DNA of 64,000 nt from Ruficoccus sp. ZRK36 (lineage in GTDB: Bacteria > Verrucomicrobiota > Verrucomicrobiia > Opitutales > Cerasicoccaceae). The notes beneath the pieces were generated by a model. The model was not told the origin of the DNA. It saw only the letters and a program-made list of their open reading frames with translations, and ran no database searches. The position numbers and the translations under genes were made by a program. The stretch covers positions 62,001-126,000 of the forward strand of contig NZ_CP080649.1 in the NCBI RefSeq assembly GCF_019603315.1. Direction: 5' to 3'. Positions 47,531-56,078 of this stretch are shown piece after piece (the first letter of the stretch is position 1; each line of letters opens with the position of its first letter).

Positions 47531-48322
47531 TTAGCTGAAACCGCGGTCACTGCGGGCGGTAAACTCCAGCATGGCCGCCACGAGCGGATCCGTCACCTTT
47601 TCATGGGCCCGGAGCTGTTCCAGTGCTTGAGAGCGATTCAGCCCCTGACGGTAAAAGAGGCGGTACATGCCACGGATCAACTCGATCTGATCAGCGGTGA
47701 AGCCACGACGCTCGAGCCCAACCTTATTGATCGTGCGCACTTCCCCGGGGTTACCATCGACAATCATGTACGGGGGGACGTCCTGGACCACCTTTGAGCA
47801 GGCGCCCACCATGACGTGTGCCCCGAGACGGCAGAACTGGTGCACGCCCACGCCCCAGCCGACGACGACATGGTCGCCCACCACAACATGCCCGCCGAGG
47901 GCAGAGTGGCTGCTCATCACCAGACGGTCGCCGATGATGCAATCGTGCGCGATGTGGCTGTAGGCGAGGATGACGTTGTCGTTACCGACTACGGTGAACT
48001 CCTCGTCGTTCGTAGCGAGGTGGACATTCGTGTACTCGCGAAAGACATTACGGTCCCCGATTTTCAGGCCGGGATTGCCGCCCTTGAACTTCAGGTCGTG
48101 CGTTTTGGCCCCGATGTAGGCGTAGGGAAAGACCTGATTATCGCGGCCCATCTGGGTATAGCCTTCGATGGTCGCGTGATGAGCGATAACGGTCCCTGCC
48201 CCCAGCTTAACCTCCGCGCCGATATAGGCGTAGGCGCCAACGCTGACGCCCTCGGCCAGTTGGGCGCCCTCTTCGATAATAGCGGTAGGATGGATATGGG
48301 GTTCAGCCGTTGTCTTGCTCAT
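47531..48322 (-). CDS. lpxA: UDP-N-acetylglucosamine acyltransferase
   Basis: First step of lipid A synthesis, adding a 3-hydroxyacyl chain from acyl carrier protein to UDP-GlcNAc. 263 residues. Left-handed beta-helix hexapeptide repeats run from about 10 to 190, including [27 protein letters not shown]. The catalytic His lies in the [13 protein letters not shown] segment, and the helical tail begins near residue 200. It follows lpxC-fabZ with a 29-base gap, forming a lipid A operon. Confidence 0.97.
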   Translation of the reverse strand: MSKTTAEPHIHPTAIIEEGAQLAEGVSVGAYAYIGAEVKLGAGTVIAHHATIEGYTQMGRDNQVFPYAYIGAKTHDLKFKGGNPGLKIGDRNVFREYTNVHLATNDEEFTVVGNDNVILAYSHIAHDCIIGDRLVMSSHSALGGHVVVGDHVVVGWGVGVHQFCRLGAHVMVGACSKVVQDVPPYMIVDGNPGEVRTINKVGLERRGFTADQIELIRGMYRLFYRQGLNRSQALEQLRAHEKVTDPLVAAMLEFTARSDRGFS

Positions 48323-48351
48323 AGCGGGACGGGCAAAAGAGAGGAAAAGAG

Positions 48352-49680
48352 TTACATATCACCACCGGCTTCGGCAATGGTGAACATCAGCTCGGCGGAG
48401 GAAACAACCTTGCCGTTGACCTTGCAGATGCCCTCGGCCACGCCGATGCGGTTACCGCGGTTCTTGGTCAGGCGCATCTCGATCACCATCTGGTCACCCG
48501 GCACGACGGCACGGCGGAACTTGACCTTGTCGCAGCTCATGAAGAACGCGATCTTGTTCTCCGAGCTGATCCGGCGAAGCATAAGGATGCCTGCGGCCTG
48601 AGCCATGGCCTCGACCTGGAGAACGCCCGGCATGACGGGCTGGCCCGGGAAGTGACCGAGGAAGTAAGGCTCATTGTAGGTCACGTTTTTCATCGCCACG
48701 AGGCGGTCACCGTTATCGGTGATCTCCAGTACGCGGTCGATCATGACAAAGGGATAGCGGTGCGGAAGCGTGTCCAGGATGCGGCGGATATCCAGCTCGC
48801 TCTCACTGGGAAGCACCTGCTGCGGGCCACGCTCGGGGCCTTTGGACTTGGGCTTTTGCTGGCTCTTAACGATGGCCTGGCAGAGTTTGGCATTGAGGGC
48901 ATGACCGGTGCGCACGGCGATGATGTGTGCCTTGAGAGGCTTACCCAGCAGAGTGATGTCCCCGACCACATCGAGGATCTTGTGCCGGGCGAACTCGTCC
49001 TTGAAGCGCAGGGGCTCCTTGGAGAGGATTTTATCGCCCTTGATCACGATGGCCGAGTCGAGGCTGCCGCCCTGGATCTTGCCCAGCTTGAGCAGCTCCT
49101 CGATGTCCTCGTAAATGGTAAAGGTCCGGGCCGGGGCGATCTGCGCCACATAGCTGTCCGGGTCGATCTCCATCGAGACATGCTGGGTGTGGATACCGCG
49201 GTCGTCGGCACTGGTGCAGGTGATCTTCAGGCCGTCGTAGGGCAGCGCAATCAGCGAGCTGCTGCCGTTGGTGACGGAGACCGGCTCAGTCAGCTCCAGG
49301 TATTCACGCTCGGCATCCAGCTCGACCGGCTCGGCCTCCTGGATCAGGTTGACAAAGTGCTTGGCGGAGCCGTCAAGGATCGGGGGCTCGCTGGCATCCA
49401 TCTCGATCAGGACATTATCCACGGCCATCCCGTTAAGCGCACTCAGGACGTGCTCAATCGTGTGGATCTTTGTGTGGCCGGTGGAAATCGTCGTATTACG
49501 GACCAACTCGCTTACGAGCGAGACGTCGGGCTTGATCTCCGGCTTGCCGTAGAGGTCAACGCGGCGGAAAACGATCCCGTGGTTGGCGGGGGCGGGCTTG
49601 AGGGTGAGGTTAACTTCCTCGCCGGTGTGCAGGGCTTTGCCTTTGATACTGGCGTCTCGGAGGATGCTGCGTTGCTTCAT
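48352..49680 (-). CDS. LpxC-FabZ bifunctional fusion protein
   Basis: 442 residues. Residues 1-290 are UDP-3-O-acyl-GlcNAc deacetylase: zinc ligands are H77 in [10 protein letters not shown] and the His and Asp in HKILDVVGD, and the GHALN histidine is the general acid. Residues about 300-442 are 3-hydroxyacyl-ACP dehydratase FabZ with [13 protein letters not shown] and [19 protein letters not shown]. Fusion ties the second lipid A step with the source of hydroxyacyl-ACP. Such fusions are known in Bacteroidota. It is followed by lpxA. Confidence 0.96.
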   Translation of the reverse strand: MKQRSILRDASIKGKALHTGEEVNLTLKPAPANHGIVFRRVDLYGKPEIKPDVSLVSELVRNTTISTGHTKIHTIEHVLSALNGMAVDNVLIEMDASEPPILDGSAKHFVNLIQEAEPVELDAEREYLELTEPVSVTNGSSSLIALPYDGLKITCTSADDRGIHTQHVSMEIDPDSYVAQIAPARTFTIYEDIEELLKLGKIQGGSLDSAIVIKGDKILSKEPLRFKDEFARHKILDVVGDITLLGKPLKAHIIAVRTGHALNAKLCQAIVKSQQKPKSKGPERGPQQVLPSESELDIRRILDTLPHRYPFVMIDRVLEITDNGDRLVAMKNVTYNEPYFLGHFPGQPVMPGVLQVEAMAQAAGILMLRRISSENKIAFFMSCDKVKFRRAVVPGDQMVIEMRLTKNRGNRIGVAEGICKVNGKVVSSAELMFTIAEAGGDM

Positions 49681-49824
49681 ACGGGCTGGAAAATGCGTAA
49701 AAGATCAAGACCTTAGGGCCTTCACAGCATTTGTAAAGAACGTGTTGCGCCCGCATGGCCATGAAACCGGCGTTGACACGGGGGCTGTTTTTGCCATTGA
49801 TCCGATTTTTTCCTGATAAACCCT

Positions 49825-50382
49825 ATGGCATCACCGACTGAAATCCGCAAAGGACGCGTCCTGACCTACCAGGATGTACCGCACCTCGTACTGGACATGC
49901 AGCACCGCACGCAAGGCCGCCAGGCTGGCTTCGTGCAGGTCACCCTGCGCAACCTGAACACCGGCTCGTCCACCAACGTGAAATTCCGCTCGACCGACAG
50001 CGTCGAGTTCTGCCACACCTCGACGGCCAAGCTCGAGTACTCGTACATCGACGACATGGGCTACCACTTCCTGGACCCTGAAAGCTTTGAAGACTCCGTC
50101 CTGCCCTCAGAAATCTGTGAGTCGATCGCCAAGTTCCTGATTGAGAACAAGGTGTATGACATCCTGCTCGTCGATGACAAGCCGGTCGAGGTCAACCTCC
50201 CCGCCGCCGTCGAGATCAAGGTCATCGACGCCCCCGAAGGCATCAAGGGCGACACCGCCAGCAACGTGCAAAAGCCCGTCACCACCGAAACCGGTCTGGT
50301 CGTGCAGGTCCCGCTCTTTATCAAGCAGGGCGAAATCATCCGCGTCAGCACCGAGTCCGGCGACTATCTCGGTCGCGCCTAG
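49825..50382 (+). CDS. efp: Elongation factor P
   Basis: Relieves ribosome stalling at polyproline runs. 185 residues with three barrel domains, ending with the KGDTASN and VPLFIKQGEIIRVSTESGDYLGR signatures. The loop that holds the modified residue reads RTQGRQAG, so Arg32 stands where E. coli has Lys34. This favours arginine rhamnosylation (EarP-type) or no modification over beta-lysylation. Neither earP nor epmA is seen here. It starts divergent from lpxC-fabZ and is followed by a repeat and a terminator. Confidence 0.95.
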   Translation: MASPTEIRKGRVLTYQDVPHLVLDMQHRTQGRQAGFVQVTLRNLNTGSSTNVKFRSTDSVEFCHTSTAKLEYSYIDDMGYHFLDPESFEDSVLPSEICESIAKFLIENKVYDILLVDDKPVEVNLPAAVEIKVIDAPEGIKGDTASNVQKPVTTETGLVVQVPLFIKQGEIIRVSTESGDYLGRA

Positions 50383-50393
50383 GCAGAGTGCCT

Positions 50394-50447
50394 CCGCTGG
50401 CATTGATGGGGCTCTGCCCCATCGCTCACTGTGTTCGCTGCCCCCCT
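50394..50447 (+). repeat. Duplicated element after efp (matches one after murA)
   Basis: Nearly identical to 28086-28138, with inner arms GATGGGGC and GCCCCATC. It starts 12 bases after the efp stop codon, the same relation as the copy after murA. Confidence 0.8.
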
Positions 50448-50515
50448 AGCCGCACATGAGAATAAGGGCCCTGCCCTACGCCAGCATCACGCAGGAACGG
50501 AAGCTCCTTTAAAAG

Positions 50516-50545
50516 AAAACCCCGCTCGGTCTGAGCGGGGTTTTT
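50516..50545. terminator. Bidirectional intrinsic terminator
   Basis: Arms AACCCCGCTC and GAGCGGGGTT with a 5-base loop, flanked by A on the left and T on the right. It lies between convergent efp and the SGNH hydrolase gene and can serve both. Confidence 0.92.
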
Positions 50546-50565
50546 CTGTGCAAAGTGGTGGACCC

Positions 50566-51231
50566 TCAGCGGGCGATCAGATGCTGGCGAATGCAGTCCG
50601 CCACGACCTGCCCCTGATAGCGTTTTCCCTCGTCGTTGTAGTGCACCCCGTCCGGATTGACATACTCGGGGTGGTTGATCATCGCCGCGTACAGGTCGTT
50701 GACGGGCAGCCCCAGCTCCTGCGCCAGAGACGTCACCGTTTCATTGCGCTGGATGACACGCGCATTGCGCGGAAGCAGCTCGGGAGCGGGAAACTCGCTC
50801 ACATCTGCACTGTCGGCAGCAGGGGTCTTGGCCCGGACCGGCGTACTGGTCACGAGCACCCACGGCAGGCCGGGCGTCATCTCCCGGAGCGCCTTGACGG
50901 TGCTGCGGTACAGTTTGTCGTAGACCGCCTCATCGTAGTCGAAGCCATGCAGCCCGTTATTAAAGTGGATAGCGTCAAAGGTATCGTACCGGAACATCAG
51001 CTCTAGCTGGTCCATAAAGGCCGGGTCCGCCGGAAAACGCGATGTCCCCAGCCAGGCCACGGAGGCCTCACCCTTGAGCAGCTCAGCCGCCTCCGGCCCG
51101 TAGCCCATGGTAATGGAATCGCCGATCAGCAGCACACGCGGTATGCTCAGCTCGGCCTGGTCACAATCAGGCACCCAAGTGCGGCACCATTCGATTTTTT
51201 CACGGATAACAGGGTAAGAATCGTCACTCAT
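50566..51231 (-). CDS. SGNH/GDSL hydrolase
   Basis: 221 residues without a signal peptide. Block I is VLLIGDSITMGYG, block III FNNGLHG, a form in which the usual GxND reads NNGLHG, and block V DGVHYNDEGKR with catalytic Asp and His. This variant is common among carbohydrate esterases of the verrucomicrobial SGNH group. The fold is compact. It is flanked by terminators on both sides, so it is probably a single-gene unit. Substrate is unknown. Confidence 0.87.
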   Translation of the reverse strand: MSDDSYPVIREKIEWCRTWVPDCDQAELSIPRVLLIGDSITMGYGPEAAELLKGEASVAWLGTSRFPADPAFMDQLELMFRYDTFDAIHFNNGLHGFDYDEAVYDKLYRSTVKALREMTPGLPWVLVTSTPVRAKTPAADSADVSEFPAPELLPRNARVIQRNETVTSLAQELGLPVNDLYAAMINHPEYVNPDGVHYNDEGKRYQGQVVADCIRQHLIAR

Positions 51232-51364
51232 AACTGCTGGTGTGAGCGCTGCGGGAAACCCCGCACGCTATTGCCCCATATCCTACATCCTGCACCCGCC
51301 TACGCACGCCAGAAATACGAAGATGCAATAGATTGCATGAATCAGACCCAACAACCCCGCCCAC

Positions 51365-51395
51365 GAAAAAACCCCGCCACACGGGCGGGGTTTCG
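51365..51395. terminator. Bidirectional intrinsic terminator
   Basis: Arms CCCCGCC and GGCGGGG with a 5-base loop, preceded by six A and followed by three T. It lies between pdp (ends 51495) and the SGNH gene start, both minus, and stops pdp transcription. Confidence 0.85.
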
Positions 51396-51420
51396 TAAAA
51401 GAAGTCTGGTCGCTTGCACT

Positions 51421-51485
51421 CTGGCATTTTTCCAGAAAATGCCAGCGGTGATGCGAAGCATCACGGGTGCAGGGCAATGCCCTGC
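51421..51485 (-). repeat. Three-hairpin block after pdp
   Basis: Starts 9 bases beyond the pdp stop codon. In order away from the gene: GCAGGGC with GCCCTGC around AAT (51469-51485), GTGATGC with GCATCAC around GAA (51448-51464), and CTGGCATTTT with AAAATGCCAG around a 5-base loop (51421-51445). The best preserved complete copy together with 54804-54868. Confidence 0.85.
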
Positions 51486-51494
51486 CCTGCCTGT

Positions 51495-52838
51495 TTAGGC
51501 GACGCGCTCGACGATGAGTTCCGGCGGATTCGGGCGCTTGGGAGCGAGGCGGTAGGCGCTGCGCAGGTACTCCAGAGCACTCTCCAGCTTGGACTCATCG
51601 TTGTAGTGGATCATCATGAGCGGCTCACCCTGCTTGACCTGGGTGCCGACCTTCTTGATCTCGGAAACACCGACAGCCGGGTCCATCTTCGCGCCCTTCT
51701 TGCTCGAAGAGGCGAGGATCTGCACACCGCGGGCGATCATGCCAGCGTTGATGGTGTGCACGTAGCCGCGCTTGGGAGCGGGCAGCTTGCGGATGTACTT
51801 GGCGGTCGGGAATTTATCCGGATCGTCGATGACGGAGGTGTCGCCACCCTGAGCGGCGAGCATTTCCTTAAACTTTTCTAGAGCCGAGCCATCCTTGAGG
51901 TGCTTCTGCACGGTCTGCTTGGCCGAGAGTGTCGAACCGGCAACACCGGCGAGGCGGACGATTTCCATCCCGAGCTTGAGCACGAGTTCCTTCAGGTCCT
52001 CGGGGCCTTCACCCTTGAGCAGTTCGATGGCCTCACGCAGTTCCAGAGCGGTACCGACCGTGTCGCCCAGCGGCTGGTTCATATCGGTAACGAGTGCCAC
52101 GCAGCGGCGCTTCATACTGCGGCCCACACGGGTGATGCTGCGGGCGAGCTGCTTGGCCTGCTCCAGATCCTTGACGAAGGAACCGTTGCCCCACTTCACG
52201 TCAACGACGAGACCTTCCGCTCCTTCCGCCAGCTTTTTGCTGAGGATGCTGCCGGTGATGAGCGGCAGGCTCTGGATGGTCGCCGTGTTCTGGCGCAGTT
52301 CATAGAGGATGCCGTCCACCGGAGCGATTTCCGGGTGCTGCTGCACGATGGCGCAGTTAACGGTCTTGAGCTGCTTGACAAAATCCTTGAGCTCGATGCC
52401 GGCCTTAAATTTCGGGACAGCCGAGAGCTTGTCGAGGGTGCTGATGACGAAGTTTTCGTCCACGCCGTTCATGGCGGGCATGACAACGCCGCAGGCAGCC
52501 GCCAAAGGCGTCAGCACGAGCGAGGTCTTGTCGCCGACGCCACCGGTGGAGTACTTGGCGATCTTCGGCTTGGTGATCTTGGACAGGTCGATGACCTCAC
52601 CGGAAAGCATCATCTCCTCGGCAAAAGTGGCCGTCTCCTGAGCGGACATGTTTTGGAAGTAGATAGCCATGGCCAATGCGGCCATTTGGAACTCGGGCAT
52701 CTCCTTATCCAGAATAGAATCGACAATGAAGCGGATCTCATCCTCGTTGAACTCTCCTCCATCCCGTTTTTTCTCGATCAGATACGAAAAAGAGGGCTTG
52801 ATGAACTTCCGCGACGCAAGTAAGGTTTTCTCTGCCAT
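51495..52838 (-). CDS. Divergent pyrimidine-nucleoside/thymidine phosphorylase
   Basis: 447 residues. Family motifs are KYSTGGVGDKTSLVLTPLAAACG (phosphate site), the LITGSILSKKLAEG helix, VVDVKWGNGSFV, ALVTDMNQPLGDTVG and an Arg in ELRQNTATIQS. However, the usual GRGLGHTGGTLDKLE reads NGVDENFVISTLDKLS (124-139), so the conserved His and Gly-Gly are missing. This may change the substrate or reduce activity. It has an imperfect palindrome just upstream of its start. Without the expected motif I leave the gene symbol empty. Confidence 0.85.
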   Translation of the reverse strand: MAEKTLLASRKFIKPSFSYLIEKKRDGGEFNEDEIRFIVDSILDKEMPEFQMAALAMAIYFQNMSAQETATFAEEMMLSGEVIDLSKITKPKIAKYSTGGVGDKTSLVLTPLAAACGVVMPAMNGVDENFVISTLDKLSAVPKFKAGIELKDFVKQLKTVNCAIVQQHPEIAPVDGILYELRQNTATIQSLPLITGSILSKKLAEGAEGLVVDVKWGNGSFVKDLEQAKQLARSITRVGRSMKRRCVALVTDMNQPLGDTVGTALELREAIELLKGEGPEDLKELVLKLGMEIVRLAGVAGSTLSAKQTVQKHLKDGSALEKFKEMLAAQGGDTSVIDDPDKFPTAKYIRKLPAPKRGYVHTINAGMIARGVQILASSSKKGAKMDPAVGVSEIKKVGTQVKQGEPLMMIHYNDESKLESALEYLRSAYRLAPKRPNPPELIVERVA

Positions 52839-52852
52839 GAACTTAGGTATTG

Positions 52853-52870
52853 GTCAGCGTATACGTTGAC
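52853..52870. promoter_or_regulatory. Imperfect palindrome upstream of the phosphorylase gene
   Basis: GTCAGCGTATACGTTGAC has one mismatched base pair. It sits 15 bases before the ATG, on the far side of a TATCAT that could be a -10 element, so it is placed like an operator. No regulator gene is adjacent. Confidence 0.4.
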
Positions 52871-53025
52871 TGTATGATAAACCGCTAATCCTAGACAGAA
52901 AAGGGGTCTTTTGTCGAGTTTTTTTTGTATACCGACGGTTTTAGCCCCCATCAGAGACGCGAATAGACGGCACATCCATTCCTCGCTTGACCCCGCGCCC
53001 GCGCGTGCCTTGATCCCTTAAAGAC

Positions 53026-54801
53026 ATGGATATTGCCTTTGATACGGCCCGCGAGCTGGCCCGCCTCGTTGCTGAGGCTGCGGCTGCCTGCGCAGACTTT
53101 GACGAAAACTTCGAGCCGAGCGTACGCACGGCTGAGCCCCGCTTCGGCGACTACCAGGCCAACGGCGTGCTGCCCTTTGCCAAGCGCAAGAAGACCAACC
53201 CCCGCGCCCTCGCCCAACAGCTCGTGGACGAGCTCAGCAAGGCCCCGCTCTTCGCAGAGGGCATGGCCAGCCTCGAAATCGCTGGCCCCGGCTTCATTAA
53301 CATCACGCTCACGCCCGCCTACAAGTTTGCCTGGATCAAGAAGTTCCGCGACGAGTCGAACTTCGCCGACGGGGCCGGAAGCCTCCTCGCGGGCAAGACC
53401 GTGGTGGTGGACTATCCCTCCCCCAACACCGCCAAGCAGATGCACATCGGCCACCTGCGCCCGATGGTGATCGGTGAGGCCGTGGCCCGCCTGATCGACT
53501 TCTGCGGCGCCAAGACCATCCGCGACAACCACATCGGCGACTGGGGCACGAACTTCGGCACCCTTATCATGGCTATCAAGCGTGAGGGCTACGACCTCGA
53601 CGCCGCCGGGGATGACGCCCTCGCCCAGATCGAACGCCTCTATAAAGAAGGCACCTCACTGGAAAAAGCCGACGAGACCGGTGCCATCCGCGATCAATCC
53701 CGCGCCGAGCTGGTCAAGCTCCAGGAGGGCGACACCGAGAACACCGCGCTATGGGAAAAAATCGTCGCCACCAGTAACAAGGCCTTTGAGCGCATCTACG
53801 CCATGCTCGGCGTGCACCCCGACGTCACTCTTGGCGAGAGCTTTTACCGCGACAAGGTGCAGCGCATCTACGACGAGCTGAGCGAGTGCGGCCTGGCCGA
53901 GGAGAGCGACGGCGCACTAGTGGTCTTCCACCCCGAGCACCCGCGCTTCAATGAGCAGCCCTTTATCGTCCGTAAAAAAGACGGCGCCAGCAACTACGCC
54001 GGGACCGACCTGGCCACCCTGCTCTACCGCCGCGAGCACTTCGGCGCGGACGAGGTCGTTTACCTGACCGACGGCCGCCAGCGCGACCACTTCGAGCAGC
54101 TCTTCCTCACCGCCAGTAAGTGGTTCGAGAAAAAGGGCTACGAGCTGCCCAAGCTCTCCCACGTCTGGTGGGGCGCCATCCTCGGCAACGACGGCAAGGC
54201 CATCAAAACCCGCTCCGGCGAGCCAATCTACCTGGAGGCTCTCCTCAACGAGGCCACCGAGCGCGCCCGCGCCATCGTCGACGAAAAGAGCCCCGACCTC
54301 TCCGACGAGGAAAAGCAGACCATCGCCCGCGCCGTCGGCCTCGGAGCCGTCCGCTATGCCGACCTTTCGCAGAACCGCACGCAGGACTACGTCTTTGCGT
54401 GGGACAAGCTGCTGGCCTTCGAGGGTAACTCCGCCCCCTACCTGCTCATGGCCGTGGCCCGCGTGCACTCGATCTTCCGCAAGGCTGGGGCCGCCCCCGG
54501 CGACCCGGCCACTGAGGCTGAGGCCTCCTGCCTGGAAACCGAGGAAGAGCTCGCCCTCTCCCGCAAGCTGATGGGCTTCCCGGAGGCGATCACGCTGGCC
54601 GTCTCCGACCTGCGCCCGCACCACCTGTGCACGTACCTGTACGAGCTGGCCGGGGACTTCAGCACGTTCTTCAACGCCAACCGCGTCGTTGTCGATGAAG
54701 CCGATGTGCGCGCCCGCCGTCTCATGCTCTGCGCCCGCACCGTGAGCACCCTGGAGACCGGCCTGCGCCTCCTCGGCATCACCCCGCTGGAGCGCATGTG
54801 A
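53026..54801 (+). CDS. argS: Arginyl-tRNA synthetase
   Basis: Class I aminoacyl-tRNA synthetase, 591 residues. The N-terminal Add-1 domain comes first. The signature PSPNTAKQMHIGHLRPMVIGEAVAR carries HIGH. The second signature region reads AIKTRSGEPIYL, lacking the canonical KMSK, which is common for ArgRS. The helical anticodon-binding domain ends in the usual LLGITPLERM. Cytoplasmic. A three-hairpin block follows its stop codon. It is divergent from the phosphorylase gene. Confidence 0.97.
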   Translation: MDIAFDTARELARLVAEAAAACADFDENFEPSVRTAEPRFGDYQANGVLPFAKRKKTNPRALAQQLVDELSKAPLFAEGMASLEIAGPGFINITLTPAYKFAWIKKFRDESNFADGAGSLLAGKTVVVDYPSPNTAKQMHIGHLRPMVIGEAVARLIDFCGAKTIRDNHIGDWGTNFGTLIMAIKREGYDLDAAGDDALAQIERLYKEGTSLEKADETGAIRDQSRAELVKLQEGDTENTALWEKIVATSNKAFERIYAMLGVHPDVTLGESFYRDKVQRIYDELSECGLAEESDGALVVFHPEHPRFNEQPFIVRKKDGASNYAGTDLATLLYRREHFGADEVVYLTDGRQRDHFEQLFLTASKWFEKKGYELPKLSHVWWGAILGNDGKAIKTRSGEPIYLEALLNEATERARAIVDEKSPDLSDEEKQTIARAVGLGAVRYADLSQNRTQDYVFAWDKLLAFEGNSAPYLLMAVARVHSIFRKAGAAPGDPATEAEASCLETEEELALSRKLMGFPEAITLAVSDLRPHHLCTYLYELAGDFSTFFNANRVVVDEADVRARRLMLCARTVSTLETGLRLLGITPLERM

Positions 54802-54803
54802 TA

Positions 54804-54868
54804 GGCAGGACAGAGTCCTGCACCTGTGATCCTCCGGATCACCCTGGCATTTTCAGGAGAAAATGCCA
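54804..54868 (+). repeat. Three-hairpin block after argS
   Basis: Starts 3 bases after the argS stop. Arms in order: GCAGGAC with GTCCTGC (54805-54821), GTGATCC with GGATCAC (54826-54842), and TGGCATTTTC with GAAAATGCCA (54845-54868). All three are perfect, with 3- or 4-base loops. Confidence 0.88.
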
Positions 54869-54947
54869 TGACGCAGTTTTGGCGCCCTACGCATCATAGA
54901 TTACAATACACTTTACCCAGATCAGGTGAGAGCGCATACTCGTGCCC

Positions 54948-55598
54948 ATGCCTGTCTTCGAGTTGAAAGACCCCGCCGCCACTCCGCTCCCCGAGGACCC
55001 CTTTGAGCGTGATGCCCGCCTGCTCTGCGAAGGAAAGCTGATCAAAGACCTCCGCAAACGGAAGTACACCGAGCCGCTTATCTATGCAACCTATGCAGCG
55101 GTCGCTCAAGCCGTAGCCGATATCGAAAACGCATCTACTCCACACCTACCCGCTCATACGGCCACCTGGCGAAAGACCTACGCCGGAAAAAGCAGTAATA
55201 TCTCCACGCTGGTCAGCCTATTCTCTCCGTTGGGCCTCCTCTTGGCAGCCAGTAAAAATGAAACGTACGAGTGTGAAACCATACACCATTTAGATCCACG
55301 ACACAGTCATAACTACTGGCTCAGACGCCTGTGCACTCAGGCGGGTGCACTTATATTTGGGACTTCAACTATCCTATCAATAATCTTTGCCTTAATCGTA
55401 CTTTTATCCATGGGCATTGAAGAGCAGATGAGCAGATACTCCGCTTCGGATGTCATTAGCTTGCTACTACTCAGCATATTAAGCGCCGTGGCTTATTATA
55501 AAATTCGCATACTGGCCCCACCCTCTCCTCTGCGTATGTACGCAGGAGGCACCTTCGAGTTGGTTAAGCTGAAGCGTGTGAAGGTGCCACAGGAGTAA
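54948..55598 (+). CDS. Predicted membrane protein, unknown function
   Basis: 216 residues. The N-terminal 115 residues are mostly soluble and charged, with a helix-rich region. Two transmembrane helices lie near 127-150 and 165-185, followed by a cytoplasmic basic tail (LVKLKRVKV). No family was recognised. The ATG at 54948 is preferred over a GTG at 54942. Its codon use is more AT-rich than neighbouring housekeeping genes, which might mark recent acquisition. It lies 36 bases before another membrane protein gene, likely co-transcribed. Confidence 0.7.
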   Translation: MPVFELKDPAATPLPEDPFERDARLLCEGKLIKDLRKRKYTEPLIYATYAAVAQAVADIENASTPHLPAHTATWRKTYAGKSSNISTLVSLFSPLGLLLAASKNETYECETIHHLDPRHSHNYWLRRLCTQAGALIFGTSTILSIIFALIVLLSMGIEEQMSRYSASDVISLLLLSILSAVAYYKIRILAPPSPLRMYAGGTFELVKLKRVKVPQE

Positions 55599-55633
55599 AC
55601 TGCCATCAGGCTCTAACCATCGCGCGCAAAAAC

Positions 55634-56068
55634 ATGAGAGCTCTAGGCAACCTCGTAAAGTTTATCTGGGGCGTCCTGTTGCCGTTTATCTTAGCCTACT
55701 TTATCTGGCTAAGCGGATTTTTCGTGACCGCATTCCTCACAGATTGGGTGCCCATGCGCGTACCTCCGGGCGCTCAGGGGATCAACTTCGGTTTCGTCTT
55801 TTACGTTCTGTTCGCTGCGGTCGCACTCCTATTGATTACCAGACTCACCATGAGCTGGATAACCCGCTACGCCACGGCATTCATCCTTGCCCTGCATATC
55901 TTTGCCTTGCCCTGGTTGGGCAGTGCAAATCCCGACTCGCTTGGGTATGCTGGTCTCACACATTCCGAACTCTACTGCTCGATGGCGACTACCTTTGCCG
56001 TCGTGCTGGGTCTTTTTCTGCTCGTTCTAAACCTGCCTTGCTGGCTTAAGCGTAACCCCACGAACTAA
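55634..56068 (+). CDS. Small four-helix membrane protein, unknown function
   Basis: 144 residues. Four transmembrane helices are visible (about 8-32, 48-70, 74-95, 115-135). Nothing in the loops marks a known family. It is probably translated with the upstream membrane protein gene. The C-terminus is short and basic (KRNPTN). Confidence 0.7.
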   Translation: MRALGNLVKFIWGVLLPFILAYFIWLSGFFVTAFLTDWVPMRVPPGAQGINFGFVFYVLFAAVALLLITRLTMSWITRYATAFILALHIFALPWLGSANPDSLGYAGLTHSELYCSMATTFAVVLGLFLLVLNLPCWLKRNPTN

Positions 56069-56078
56069 CTCTTCACCC

